Notes under the pieces: generated by a model
What the model saw: only the letters and a program-made list of their open reading frames with translations
The model's database searches: none
What the model was told of the DNA's origin: nothing
Part shown: piece after piece, positions 33,599-44,658 of the stretch
Layout of the letters: the number at the start of each line of letters is the position of its first letter
Numbering within the stretch: the first letter of the stretch is position 1
Program-made: the position numbers and the translations under genes
Source: Gautieria morchelliformis
Lineage: Eukaryota; Basidiomycota; Agaricomycetes; Gomphales; Gomphaceae
Length of the DNA stretch: 64,000 nt
Direction: 5' to 3'
Assembly: GCA_015179125.1 (NCBI GenBank)
Contig: WHVA01000022.1
Location: 1 to 64,000, forward strand

Positions 33599-34186
33599 GC
33601 CTGCACCTCCTTGCAATTCATGATAGGACCAGTGATGAACCATCAATCCAGGTAAAGGATGTCGATCGTGTTTGATGGCATGGCTACTGGCGAATGATGC
33701 GAGTAGCGAATGGTCATTTGGCGAATGTGGCGAATAGTGAATGGAGCAAGGATTGAATGGAGCGAAGCCGAGCGAACATGGAAGAGTGGTGGTGAAAGGG
33801 AAAACAGGGATAGCTGGATACAAGAAATGAATGGGTCATGACAACTGTGTAGTGAAAACTTCAGCGAAGCTAATTCATCCTGCCCTGCAGTGGTACGAGT
33901 CCCATTGAGTCCAACCTGCACGGAGGCTGCAACTGACACTATCCGAATGCATCCTGAGCATGTGGGTCTGTCATGGAGTGGGAGTTTAACAGATGATGGG
34001 TTCTATGATCGATGAGGGCCCCAACACCTGGCATCCTGGCAGGAATGATGCGAATAGCGAATGCGAAAGCAGTATGGTGATGAATATTTTGGCAAGATAT
34101 TCGCTGGTTCGGGAAGCCGTTCGCTGGTTCAGGAGGTCATTCGCTGTGTGCTGTGAAATGATTCGCAGAATAAACGATTCATGACA
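33599..34186 (-). repeat. Partial tandem copies of alpha LTR ends
   Basis: 33620-33843 is a near copy of 33377-33598 (same GATGAACCATCAATCC core), again ending in GTCATGACA. A third, more diverged tail ends in ATTCATGACA at 34186. A 20-bp linker at 33599-33619 resembles Ty3 RT-region DNA near base 104. Serial insertion or recombination between LTR ends could explain this; the order of events is unclear. Confidence 0.6.
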
Positions 34187-34223
34187 GCAGCATGGCGATC
34201 AACCGCAGGATAGTTCAAAAAGG

Positions 34224-34438
34224 TGTAAAGGATGTCAATTTTAGGACCTTGTATCACAAGGGCACTGCAGAACTTGACCAATGAGTGGTATTCTCAATGC
34301 TACGTAGTGACAGGTAAGAGTAAGATGCGATGGGAACCGCTGGCCGGTTCCCACGCATAAACTATACAGTGGGTCCCTAAGGGGCCCACTGGGATTATGT
34401 AATAACTATTGTACATGTAGATACATAGGTTATTTACA
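34224..34438 (-). repeat. 5' LTR of Ty3-B (215 bp)
   Basis: Same length and ends as 12995-13209. The 37 bp at 34187-34223, between it and the alpha material, are the start of the internal region, where a primer site would lie; on the element strand it reads CCTTTTTGAACTATCC, not a classical TGG start. Confidence 0.9.
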
Positions 34439-34778
34439 ACCACTGGTGAGCTTCTATACTTCACCTTCACTACTTTAATCTTCATACTATTGTCAGTGCT
34501 GTCAGGGAAGGGCTCCAAAGGAGTACCTTCACCAGTGAAAGGATTGCTACTACTAGACAACCTTTCCGTGAGACTTTGTACATTACATCGTCAAGTATCA
34601 CGGGCTATTTCACTACAACTGTAGATAGGGCGAGCTCTGTTCAGGGCACCCTCTTACCTTCTAAACCTTTATTGGCTTAACCTTGTTCACCAAACTACAC
34701 ACCTCATTGCACAAGCTGTTCGGGCATTCACTGTGTTCACTAATACATGATATTAACACCTAGAATCCAATCTTGACA

Positions 34779-37063
34779 AAGGCTTGGGTACAAGTATCAC
34801 AGGGCTCAGGGTTGGCAGAAAGGTAGAACCAGTAAGTAACCGGCCAAAGCCCAGGTTCTTACAGAGACAAGGAACAAGAATTTTTATTAGAGTAGTGCTT
34901 AAATTGTGGACACTTGTTCATTGTGGGTTGACATGGAATATCACGTGATGTAAAGTATTCTAGTGGCTCCATGGGCATCATGGACAAAGTATGAACCGCC
35001 AGGCCTTTCTCACATTTTGGTGTGATCTTTCAGGTTTCAGCAGACTCACACCAGCTTTCAGGCTCAGCTGTGGCTGCCTTGCTCACACTCGGGAGCATGT
35101 GGTGACATTGTGCACCCTGCTGCCCTAGAGTAGCTCGCACATAGTCAATGATCAGTGTTTGAACTCACAAAAACCTTGAAGATTGAAGCAGCAATGCTTC
35201 CAGAGGCCTGGGAGAAGAATGCCATCACTGGCAGGGTTAGCACACATCTTGGAAACTGCATTTAGGCCTCAGTATTAATTGTTGTACCCATAAGGTAATG
35301 GACCGATGTGCACACCCTTGTATACATGCAAGTCGACGATCCACCGCATGCGCTGGATCATACACCGAGTCATAGAGCCGAGCCAAGGCACTACGCATGC
35401 AACAAGGTCCGAGTACTAGCCAAAACCGAATACACGGACCGTGGCTTATCTGTAGGGTGCCAGCTGCATATACGCATCAGCCGCAGGGTATTCAACATCT
35501 ATTTAGCCTGTACCCAGACTCCTATCAGCTTCTATGTACATACGAATCTTATCCGTTCGGCTTCGAGTCACAAGCCACCGTCATTCTCTGCGCTCGAGTT
35601 AATGCGCACCGCGAGTCGAGTCGAGTCTGTCACTGCGCCGAGTTAATGCACATACATCCCCGAGCATCTCTAACATTATAATAATATTAATAATTTCTAT
35701 CATGGCAGCAGGAAACTAGTCAACAATATGAGGGATGTGGTACAGTATATCCTTGTATGCAGGGTGCCCTGTGCAAAGTAGTCTAATTATACATTCAGAC
35801 GCCAAGTTATTCTAATACCGAACAATCTAATCTGCCAACCTTTGCGCAACATAACAATTAGTCATCGGTAGCGAGTGGAGAAACTTACAGCAGTTTTTGT
35901 GTGAGCTTGAAATACTGCCGGGTACTGGCTCGTACGTCACGGTCATCGTGGATGATGTCGTACGTCTGCGTCGTCGCTGTACAGCCCACCAATAACCACG
36001 CGATGTAATTAATTACGCGACGAAGATCGAAGACCGCCACTCTCATAGTTGCCTTTTGCGTGTGCATTTCGCCATTTGAAACAGACCTGGTACACCGTAC
36101 GGTGCGGTCATATCTGGTCAAACTCAGATTCCATATCTCAAAACGATTCTAGACAATCGAGCTCTATAAAAATAGAACGTCCCACGCATCATCTCGGGAC
36201 CGATAACCGCTATCTACCGATCCTAACCGATGCGTCACCACAGCTATCTACCGCTCCCACCCGGTGCCACCTCCCTGGAAACGAGGCGAATCTCATTGGG
36301 GGGTACGGAGCCTCACATAGTAACGGTCTTCACCGCCATGGCTTACATAATCAGATGATCCGGCTCAGGCGAATACAGTATGCTCAAATTTTAAAGTTGC
36401 ATAGCTAACGCTCCAAATACGTAACGAGAGTATTTTATGATGCAGTATCCAAACCTACCTCAGCAACTGGAGGTATACAATAGGATACACGGAAATAGTG
36501 TAATAGGGTATACTTACATGTAGAGAAAACAAAGTTGTTATTGTGAGAAAGAAGTGGCATGCCGAATGAAATAGGCGCTCAACCGGCGGTTTACTCGCTT
36601 AATTCGTTAGGGGCTGCAGCGCTGTAGCGCTGAGCGCTGATGCGCTGATCATCGGTATAATATAGCGGCTCGCTGCTGAGCCTGGCCCACTACTATTCCG
36701 TTGATACCTGCTGATTCTTCTCCCCCACCACCACTGATCGGAGTCCGCTGGATCCTTACCGTGCCGCCTCATACCTTACTGCTTACCCCAAGGGGCACTG
36801 TACTCCGAGGACAAACGGGAGCCTGCTTCGTGCTGAATCTTGGTCGGTTACGCCCGACCGGGGCACGGTCCACGGTCCCATCCATTCCCATTCGCCTGAA
36901 AAGGGCCACAAGGTAGTGACGGCTTTGATGCGCCGGGGTTTTTATAACCTTTGAGGCTGTACGCTTCGCTGGCTTCTGCACACACGACCACTCTGGCTTC
37001 GCCCCACCTTCTCTTTACGCAGCTCCCTCAGGCAGTCAGACTGACGCTGACGCTGAGCGGGGG
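34779..37063. other. Intergenic region right of the nested stack
   Basis: This appears to be host DNA beginning directly after the Ty3-A LTR. I see no ORF with coding character; the longest (35308-35646) is compositionally poor and has no neighbours in frame. A cluster of overlapping GCGCT motifs lies near 36613-36650. A TTTTTATAACC box near 36939 may serve the downstream gene. Confidence 0.6.
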
Positions 37064-38211
37064 ATGGCCACTGTTGCGATACCCGTTTCTGGCCAGCGCG
37101 GCCTCCAACCACTCGAGGAGCAAATCCGAGACCTTTTCATTCTTAATTATGCGACGTGTGAGTAAAACCTTTACGCGTTTTTTTTTCACACTTGTAGTGC
37201 CGTTCGGTGGGGATTTTGACGCGTCGCGATTGTGTTCTTGTCTCCCCAGTTGCGGCGTGTGCTTGGCTCGTTTACGATCACCTCCTAACTGCAAACCTTG
37301 AATGGCAACTCGTGTGGAGGGCTCCGAAGAGTATCCCGAAGTGGGGATTTCTTGTTTATCGTTATATGTCCTTTACTGTCCTGCTCCTTCTTGCTTATGG
37401 TGAGGCTTCATGATTCTTCACATCTTGACGCCTACCTAACACCGCTCGATTTAGTTACGTCTGGCTTTGCAAGGGGACTTAGTGACGCAGTGAGTCTTCC
37501 CATACTGTCCTGTGTACAGCTGTCTGATATTCCTTTCAGGCGTGAAACCTTATACCCTCCGCAGTTGGTGCTTTGATTGACCGTGGTTAACAGCTGTGGC
37601 CGTATAATCCCTGCACTTTCCATACTGGGCGTGATTTACGTTGTCTTCTCAGATGGTACTCCATCCTCTTTCTGTATATTCTTGGACAGCTCATTGCCTT
37701 GCAGCTCTAGCGGTCCTCTACGTCGCGGCACTGTGGAAACGTAACAGTTCTGTGTTCAGAATTTTAATTGTTAGTTTCGTCGTTACCACCTGTGGATCAA
37801 TTATATCCATTGGTATCTCGATGTCTATGTCAGTTCGTGAGTCCCCCCCTTTTTTTTCGTAACCTCTCCTGTATTGACTGCGTGCTAGCCACCCTCCGAT
37901 ACTATCCTCCGCTCAATGTGTGCATATCCCTCAAGAAACCTGCACTACTGGCGTTTCCGTGGGCATGTGGTGTATGTCCCGTTTCACTTGTTCTCAGGTC
38001 TCCGACGTGCTTATTCTGTCTTTACTTGGAGCTGGCATTCGACTTTATCACTCTGGGATTCATTCTTTGGAATGCCTTCGACCGCCCACGATCCACACCA
38101 CTAAGGTCTACACTCCGCGGCGATGGAATTGCCTATTTTATGGCACGTGCATATTCGTTGTGTGGTTCTGTCTTGTATTCATTGATTTTGCAGATCGTGA
38201 CTGGTACGTAG
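37064..38211 (+). CDS. DUF6533-family multi-pass membrane protein
   Basis: Exon 1 (37064-37157) starts MATVAIPVSG and reads LFILNYATF across an intron (GTGAGT at 37158, CAG ending 37249). Exon 2 (37250-37399) gives WLVYDHLLT...WRAPKSIPKWGFLVYRY, the signature of the N-terminal DUF6533 domain of Agaricomycete seven-helix proteins, followed by SFTVLLLLAY and a GTGAGG donor. Later exons include hydrophobic helices near 37711-37840 (LAVLYVAALWKRN) and 37990-38190 (LELAFDFITLGFILWNAFDRPRS, LRGDGIAYFM). Exon joins after exon 2 and the exact stop are uncertain; a readthrough to 38315 in another frame is possible. The family is greatly expanded in mushrooms; its function is unknown. Confidence 0.75.
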
Positions 38212-39232
38212 CATGCATCCGACAACATTGGTGTTGTTCTAAGCCTCGATGGTCGATGGCGGCAGGTATTCGTCTAGTATCTCTAATCATCACGCTTGTA
38301 GCTCCGGTGTGTTAGTTACCTTTCCTCACGACGTAGCATCAACTAAAAAGTTTGACAGCTATTGGCTTTCAGCATCATGACCGTGTAGGGCAACACACCT
38401 TCGTAGAACCAGGTAACTCTGCTGATTCATTCGCTTTAACCTTAACAGTGGCTCCTGGTCCTGCTTTACCATCAACTTGACGCACTTCATCTTCCGCCAG
38501 CGCAATCGAAATGCGAGAACGACTAAAGAGTCAGATTCAGAAGGAACCGCGCCGGCGTCTAACGTAGACTGTGAGATGGAGTTGGACGCCTACTCCTCGG
38601 AAGCACATCAGGATTAGGAGCAGGCCTCTCCCTGCTTTGCCGTGGCGTCCACTCACATGAACTAATACTTGGTGTGGCTATCGGCCAGCCACCACCGTCG
38701 ACTCTGGCGAGTCTGGCCCTACATGCACATGACATCCCTGGTTTATCGCACCCTTTGCATACAGATACATAATCCACGAGTACATAATGAATATACAGCA
38801 GCAACAGGGGAACCAGTTCCTACAGTGTGTGGCACGTACAAAGGATGGCTAGTAAGTGCGTAGATTGACATGGAGGGCTGGTCTTTCACCACTTCCCATT
38901 AGGCAGGATCGATCGATTAATTAACTAGTGGTCGATCTTAATTACTCAGTTAATTTATGGTGCGTAGTCTCAAGACCGGTGATCATATCCTGGTTGGAAA
39001 CGAACGATACATACGTGTCTGAGAAGGTCCCACGCCGAAGCTGGAATGGACACTTATGACCAGGACACAAATTGATGCAAACATCGGCCTCCGTGCTCTT
39101 TTAGCGCGCTCTGCGCAGGCACCAGGCACGTGCCATTGCCGTGTCGGCAGTTCCCCGTACGAGCTAAGAACCACTATTTAACTTGGGACACAATTCAACT
39201 GAACTCTATTGCAGAACCCCACATATAATACA
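38212..39232. other. Intergenic region
   Basis: It lies between the DUF6533 gene and the 3' end of the HIBCH gene. Only short ORFs without recognisable similarity are present. I see no repeat boundary. Confidence 0.6.
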
Positions 39233-41121
39233 TCAGTGCACCCACTGGAGGCATCCGTGTCTTTCTGGGTCTTGACGCACCTTACAGCGCCGCGACACCA
39301 CTTCCAACACCTTCTCCTCGAGTCCGTGCTTGTCTCCCCACAACTGACGCAGGCGCGCGAGCAGCTCATCCAGCGTCACGCTTTTGCCCCCACTCGTCCG
39401 ATGCGACCCTAGCACCAATTGCCCGATTTCATCCTCTGCCGGCAACCCATAGCTGCGCCGCACCGGCCCGCGCTCTTTTGCCAGCGAAAGATGCGGTGCA
39501 TTGGCGGTGAGCGGGGACTCGGCGTCGAAAAAGTCTTTAAACACTTTCTCATCCGACACCTCTGCGAGCGAATTCGGAACCCAGTTCGGTCGGTGCTTCA
39601 CTTTGTCTACAAGCACCGCAGTAACTCCAGTCGTGAAATCCTCGCTTGCGCCATTCTGCGTTCAAATAAGTAGCCCTTCTGAGCAAAACGCCTCGGAAAA
39701 AAACGTACAAGGAAAGCCGTGGCAAGACACATCTCCATTTGCAACGCCTCTCCAAACGTCATGCTCTTTCCCCGCCGCACAGCCCCCAGCGCGACCTTGA
39801 GACTAGTGGGGCTCCGCAAGTTGAGCTCCTCAAGCGTCGCCGCAGCCCATTTGCCTGTATCGTCCTGCTCCTCAGCCATCCCTGTCAGCGCCGTCACAAT
39901 GTCCTCCACGGTCTGTCGTGAAAAGGCCGTATCAAGAGCTGATCTTGTCTTCCCAATTAATGCCGGGGGAGCCTCATCCCCGCTTCTCTCGAAATAAAGC
40001 TCTTCGATAGCAGCATCCACAAGGTCCGCCGTCGCCTGTTCTAAGCTCGACAGCCGCGCCTTAAGATCGGGTATTCGACTCGCGGGTATGTAGTGTGTAG
40101 CAATCCCGTGTTCACTGCAAATCATCCCAAGAGAGACTCAGTTGTGATTTACATTTAATGCAGCACGATACGCGACTCACAAGACCGCTCGACCCTTTAA
40201 AATGGTGCCCGTCAACGCTAAATACGTCCCCAGTTCACCATCCAACCGAGGTAAGACGTAGTTCGCTCCCACGTCAGGCACATAGCCTATTTTCGTCTCT
40301 GGCATGGCGAACATCGTATTCTCTGTTGCCACACGGAACGGCGCGTGAACCGACAATCCAACCCCGCCGCCCACTGCACGACAACTGAATAAAGCATAGG
40401 ATGCATGAGAACCCCATGTTACGCACTTGTAATGCCATCCATGATGGCCACGTATGGCGTCACGAGATTTCCTAGTTCATAGTTCATCTCGAACCTAAGT
40501 GACCATGCATGCTTAGATGCCAGCTCGAACTAAAAAAAATAATACTTCGACTGGCTCTTCTTTAAAAAACGATATGGCGGATGCACGCGTCTCCTCCGAC
40601 CGGGAATCCTGCATCACGGCTGAATCGACGTAAATCCCATACTGGCTCGTGAAAACCATGCATACTGACACACGACATCGCCTCCCGCGCAAAACGCTGG
40701 GCCCTTTCCAGTCCCCACTATCACTTGGCACAGGATGGACGAATCCCATTCCTGGTGGAAGGAAAGGATAGTAAGGTTAAAATCCAGTGAGGCTTCCGAG
40801 CAAGTGTGCGTAGTACCTGGACTTTGGAGCGGAGCAGTCGAATCATGTTGATATCCAGCGCGTTCCGCTTGTCAGGGCGGTTGAGTTCGTAGGTCCGGGT
40901 GGCCAGATGCGACTCGAAATGGACCAGAGGCTGTGGAGACCGTCAGGTGCTGTTTCCCCGGTGCTTTTTGCGGTGTGCTCACTCACTTGTTCAGCCTTGA
41001 CGCCGTTCACGGCGGCCGACGTCATGTGGCGCGCTAGCATTGCTACCCGAGGGCCTGCTGGGAGGTGAATGGCTCGCTGAGACATGCGTCGCAGCATAGG
41101 AATGGGGCTCGAAGGAGACAA
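39233..41121 (-). CDS. HIBCH: 3-hydroxyisobutyryl-CoA hydrolase, mitochondrial
   Basis: This enzyme releases 3-hydroxyisobutyrate from its CoA ester in valine breakdown. Exon 1 (41121-40987) encodes 45 residues with a basic, Asp/Glu-poor presequence ([15 protein letters not shown]) for mitochondrial import. Exon 2 (40930-40817) reads [11 protein letters not shown] and exon 3 (40751-40674) [14 protein letters not shown], the crotonase oxyanion-hole region. Further exons give [32 protein letters not shown] (the PDVG segment typical of HIBCH rather than plain enoyl-CoA hydratases) and the C-terminal [13 protein letters not shown]. At least eight exons with 50-70 bp introns. The yeast homologue is EHD3. 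It is divergent from TBCE with 98 bp between start codons. Confidence 0.92.
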
Positions 41122-41219
41122 CGTTCAGAGTACTTATACTAGTCGCCGAAGCGCGCTTTCAAATTACCGGTATCCCCCCGTTCCGACTCCACCTGCCTGA
41201 GTGCCACAATTCTCCTGCT
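41122..41219. promoter_or_regulatory. Shared promoter region of HIBCH and TBCE
   Basis: Only 98 bp separate the two ATG codons, which point away from each other, so the core promoters must overlap or lie within the genes. A TACTTATACTAG stretch sits near 41132-41143; no clear TATA box for the TBCE side is visible. Confidence 0.6.
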
Positions 41220-43424
41220 ATGGACTCACAGCTCCCAGATGTCGGTGCGCGGATCGACTACGCATCGCACCGTGGCACGGTCAGATTCGTCGGCCCAGTC
41301 GAGGGCACGAACGGCCCTTGGCTGGGTGTGGAGTGGGACGACCCCCAGCGCGGAAGGCACAGTGGATCCAAAGACGGCAGACAGTATTTTACATGCACGT
41401 TTGTACATCGCAGGTTCACCGCCCTATCTAGCTGTACCCTGATAGTAAATCCTTTTTTATTTATTTTAAGGATCCCTAACTCCGCATCCTTCATCCGCCC
41501 AAACGCGTCACCGATTCGTCTGGGGTGCTCGTTTTTGGAGGCCCTTACCTCGAAATACGTCGAGGCTCCGCTGGAGACGTCCATTAACGAAAGGGTCGTC
41601 CTGGGGTCGAGCAACGGCGCTATCGCGGTCGAGGCCGTCGGGATGGACAAGGTGCGGAGCAAGCTGGCCAGACTCGAACGCCTGCGCGAGGTCAGCCTCG
41701 ACACGGAGAACGTCGCACGCGCCGACAGCCCCGGCCAGATCCGCCGCCGATGTCCCAGTGCGTACGCCCGTCCCGTGTCCTGTCTGGCACGGCTGTGTCC
41801 CTCATCGTCATTCTCATCGTTCATCGTTCATTGGCGTTTTGCTTTCCAGATCTGAAGGGCGTGGATCTGTCACGAAGTCTCGTGCCCTCTTGGGCGGAAT
41901 TAGCGCGAATCATCGAGGAGCTTCCCTTGCTGGAAACGCTGTCACTGAAGTTCGTATGCATTCGTTAGAGCATTGCACATACGCATCATCGAGTGGAACA
42001 TTGTCTAGTTTCAACCGCTTACAGCTCCCGGCCCCGGACGATCTGGGGACGGCCTTCGCACACGTACGAGACTTACGACTCAACGGCACATTGACAACCT
42101 GGGATGACGTGCGTGGTGTCCTGCGCCCCCAAAAAAAATTTTTTTTCCCACTTTTAATTGGTTTACTAGATGCTGCGCCTGTTGCCCTCCTTTCCAGAGC
42201 TGCTCCGTCTCGAGCTGGGACTGAACGATATCCCGGCGCTCTCGCCTGATTTGCCCAGGCATATCACGATGATGGCAACGAAACTCTCCGATATAAATCT
42301 GCAGGAGAATAGACTGCAACACTGGCAAAATACGATGGAAGGCATTTCGCCTTTCAAGAGGTAAAACGCTTCATCTTTTTGAGTAAAAAAAAACATATTC
42401 CCCTCGGCTCAACATTTCTGGTTCCGGTTCTGGTGCAGATTGGAGCGATTGATTCTATCTGAAAACAAGATCGATGGTATACCACCACCGCCTGCCCCTG
42501 GAAGCCAATTGCAACATATTAAACACCTTGCATTGGCTTCAAACAACATATGCGCCTGGGCCGATATCGACGCGCTGTCCTCGTGGTTTCCCAACTTACA
42601 GACACTAAACATCAATTCCAACCCAGTGGCCGAAGGTCCGTAAAACAACGTACACTCTTCTCCCAGTGACACCCAGCACCGGCATGTTATGTCAGGCACA
42701 TCCGCGCGGCCTCTGGTCATCGCCAGAGTAGCCACTCTATCGTCGTTGAACGCTAGTGCCGTGAGCGGGTCTTTGATTACCTCTGGCTGCTTGTGCGTGT
42801 ATCCAACATACATGGCTATAGATATCTCCCGGCGAACGACGCGATTCGGAGCTATTCTATCTGTCGTTCATTGCCAAAAGTAGCGCCGGCTCTGAGGAGG
42901 CACGCGCGCAGGAACACCCACGGTACCGGGAACTGTGTGAACGTGAGCCAAATCAATATCTTCAGGTTATGTTGTGACCCGCGTTGAAAGTAAAACGTGG
43001 GCAGGGTACGGCCGCCCGGCTGAACGGCGGGAAGTTGCACCCGATACGCTGAAGAGCCGTCTCATTGGTGAGGGCACTGTGTCTTATCATCATCGCGTTG
43101 TTGTTGTTGTTGTACTAGAACGGCAAGGACAGAGACGCATTTCTTCGAGTTGACCCACTCCTCTTCCCCCGCCCCCGACTTCAGTCTATCGACGCCGCCA
43201 CGATTTACGCTGCGGCTGTTGCCCAGCATGTCGCTCCGCGTGCTCCGTCTGAAGGTCCTCAAGACACTTAAACTGTCGCCGCAGGCCAAGCTGCAGATGT
43301 GGTTGGCACTGGAACGGGGGACGGCAAGGGAGTTTGCGGAGATGGATGTGGTGGAACTTGGGGATAAGCCCGTGGAATGGTGGGGGGCGGATGCTAATAG
43401 CAAGATTGTGTATCGTGTACAGTG
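41220..43424 (+). CDS. TBCE: Tubulin-folding cofactor E
   Basis: TBCE captures alpha-tubulin and, with cofactors D and C, assembles the tubulin dimer. Exon 1 (41220-41398) encodes a CAP-Gly domain (GTVRFVGPVEGTNGPWLGVEWDD, GRHSGSKDGRQYF), continued after an intron (41399-41470) by IPNSASFIRPN. A leucine-rich repeat region follows over 41850-42640 (LPLLETLSL, LRLELGLNDIPAL, LSDINLQENRL, LERLILSENKI, LQTLNINSNPV) in several exons. The C-terminal exon (about 43180-43424) reads LRLLPSMSLRVLRLKVLK, the ubiquitin-like domain. CAP-Gly, LRR and UBL in this order are diagnostic. At least seven introns. Yeast counterpart PAC2, fission yeast alp21. Confidence 0.93.
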
Positions 43425-43743
43425 ATCGATTCCCATTTTTTGAGACCAGCGCAGTCGGATACATAGAGCGGAAGAATTTGTGGACGCGAATTTGTAACAT
43501 GCATGAGTTACAGTGCAACGTCATCGTCGTATACGATGTATGCATGGCTGCCGGTATTCTATGGTATAAAAGGAAGATATGGGTGACCCCTTGCTACCGA
43601 ACTAAGTTGATGCAGAGTACTGCAGGCCGCGAAAGAATGGCAAATTTCACGAGCACTCATCAGCAACAGACTCTAAATTGAGAAGCCACATTAGCATCAT
43701 GCATGCATGAGACATCCTCGATGCCTGTACTTAATAAACACAC

Positions 43744-44658
43744 CTAGGTAGACGCTATTTCACCCGGGAATACACTTGTATCCTTGTTTTCTTCATACCA
43801 TGCCAAATCATGGGCCAACAAGACAAGCACCTTTGGATTCTCACGCAGGCGCCTCAGCCTGGAAATGTGCTCCTTGGCCAGCTCGGGATCCACATGCAGA
43901 CACGCGAGATTGCCGCTCATAGGGTGCGGGAAAAATGCGATCTCCTTCTCACCAGTCAACAGCCGCACATCATGTGCACTGTCCCCCACGAGGCAGAGCC
44001 ATGAGCCCTCTGCAGATGTGCGCACCAGGAGGTTGATATGTCCACTGAGGTGGCCTGGTGCATTAACTATGTATACGCTCCCATCCCCCAAGAAATCATG
44101 TGCCCGAGGGAATGGGCCTAGAGGTGACCAGTCATCGGATGATAAGAATGTGGTGCGATTTCGTGGGAGGAGTTCTTTCGCAACCTGAGCCTCGAGGGCG
44201 GGTTCGGCGTCTTTGGGAGAGTATCCTTTTGCAAGAAGAGGCTCGGAATCGCCACCCAATATAAAGCGGGAGCCGGGAAAGAGGTCCGGGTTGCCGATAT
44301 GGTCGAAGTGGATGTGCGAGAGAATAACGAAGTCAACCTGAACCGGCTCTAAGCCTCCACGACGCAGTGAAGTCACGACGTCCACGGGGACGTTCAAGTT
44401 GACATTGTTCTTCTTGATAATATCCAGAACACCGGGGGGATAGTTTTCCCAGTCTTTCCGGAGCCCCAGATCAAAAATAAGAATTTTACCACTTTGTGAG
44501 TGGCGGAGAAGGAATGCCATCGATGGGACCACGCTGCATTTCGTTGGGGAGCCGCCTTGAACTGCGAAACTCTCGACCAGGTTGAGGTGTCCTGCTTCGA
44601 GGACCGATGCATGGACATACGCCTGGTTGAGCTTTGGGGACGGTAATTCAGAGGCCAT
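43744..44658 (-). CDS. Metallo-beta-lactamase-fold hydrolase (lactonase-like)
   Basis: Single exon, 304 residues from ATG 44658. The metal site is complete: HIHFDH at residues 115-120, His203 in APGHLSGH, Asp226 in LVGDSAHD and His283 in LLAHD. The HxHxDH motif with DLG near residue 63 and this size match the branch that includes N-acyl homoserine lactonases and related fungal hydrolases; the substrate cannot be read from sequence. No signal peptide is visible, so it is probably cytosolic. It is convergent with TBCE (320 bp between stops), while REV1 reads towards its start from upstream. Confidence 0.85.
   Translation of the reverse strand: MASELPSPKLNQAYVHASVLEAGHLNLVESFAVQGGSPTKCSVVPSMAFLLRHSQSGKILIFDLGLRKDWENYPPGVLDIIKKNNVNLNVPVDVVTSLRRGGLEPVQVDFVILSHIHFDHIGNPDLFPGSRFILGGDSEPLLAKGYSPKDAEPALEAQVAKELLPRNRTTFLSSDDWSPLGPFPRAHDFLGDGSVYIVNAPGHLSGHINLLVRTSAEGSWLCLVGDSAHDVRLLTGEKEIAFFPHPMSGNLACLHVDPELAKEHISRLRRLRENPKVLVLLAHDLAWYEENKDTSVFPGEIAST

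Larger units (their letters stand above)
12995..34438 (-). mobile_element. Ty3-B, LTR retrotransposon with both LTRs, heavily nested
   Basis: LTRs of exactly 215 bp lie at 12995-13209 (3' LTR) and 34224-34438 (5' LTR). Both start TGTAAAGGATGTC and end GGTTATTTACA and differ at five positions by my reading. Flanks are ACCGC (12990-12994) and ACCAC (34439-34443). A pyrimidine run (CCCTCCCCCTCT) follows the left LTR, the complement of a polypurine tract, so the element reads on the minus strand. Order: gag (32495-30023), PR-RT-RH (30222-27414), loss of the integrase, chromodomain tail (15465-15344), a 3' ORF (15230-13243). Between 27413 and 15466 lie Ty3-C and Ty3-D pieces, and 32593-34186 is alpha LTR material. 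Confidence 0.85.
1..34778 (+). mobile_element. Ty3-A, outermost chromovirus-type LTR retrotransposon (5' end outside window)
   Basis: Components in order: inverted PR-RT (1-1287), RH-IN-chromodomain (1288-5034), 3' non-pol region (5035-5718, 6643-6671, 11642-11987), polypurine tract (11988-12000) and 3' LTR (12001-12994 plus 34444-34778, itself interrupted). All other features between 2496 and 34443 are insertions or their contents. The right flank starts AAGGC at 34779, so the missing left end should be preceded by AAGGC or a near match. The 3' LTR belongs to the same family (alpha) as six solo LTRs elsewhere in the window, so this element or its relatives were active here repeatedly. Confidence 0.75.
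12001..34778 (+). repeat. 3' LTR of Ty3-A (family alpha), split by two insertions
   Basis: It starts TGTCATGACTCA right after the polypurine tract and ends CCAATCTTGACA at 34778. The LTR consists of 12001-12402, 12746-12994 and 34444-34778, about 986 bp once the CACTG element, Ty3-B and the duplicated target bases are removed. A sense TATA-like GGTATAAGTAG lies near 12848. The link to pol and the tract fixes the true orientation of the alpha family. Confidence 0.85.

Noticed and set aside
35308-35681. Two overlapping plus-strand ORFs of about 100 codons
   Set aside because: No recognisable motif, no splice partners, different frames equally open; not reported as genes.
35885-36121. 78-codon minus-strand ORF
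   Set aside because: Possible small gene, but no homology that I recognise and no supporting context.
41220-43424. Minus-strand ORFs opposite TBCE (for example 41258-41824)
   Set aside because: Shadows; CAP-Gly, LRR and UBL features are on the plus strand.
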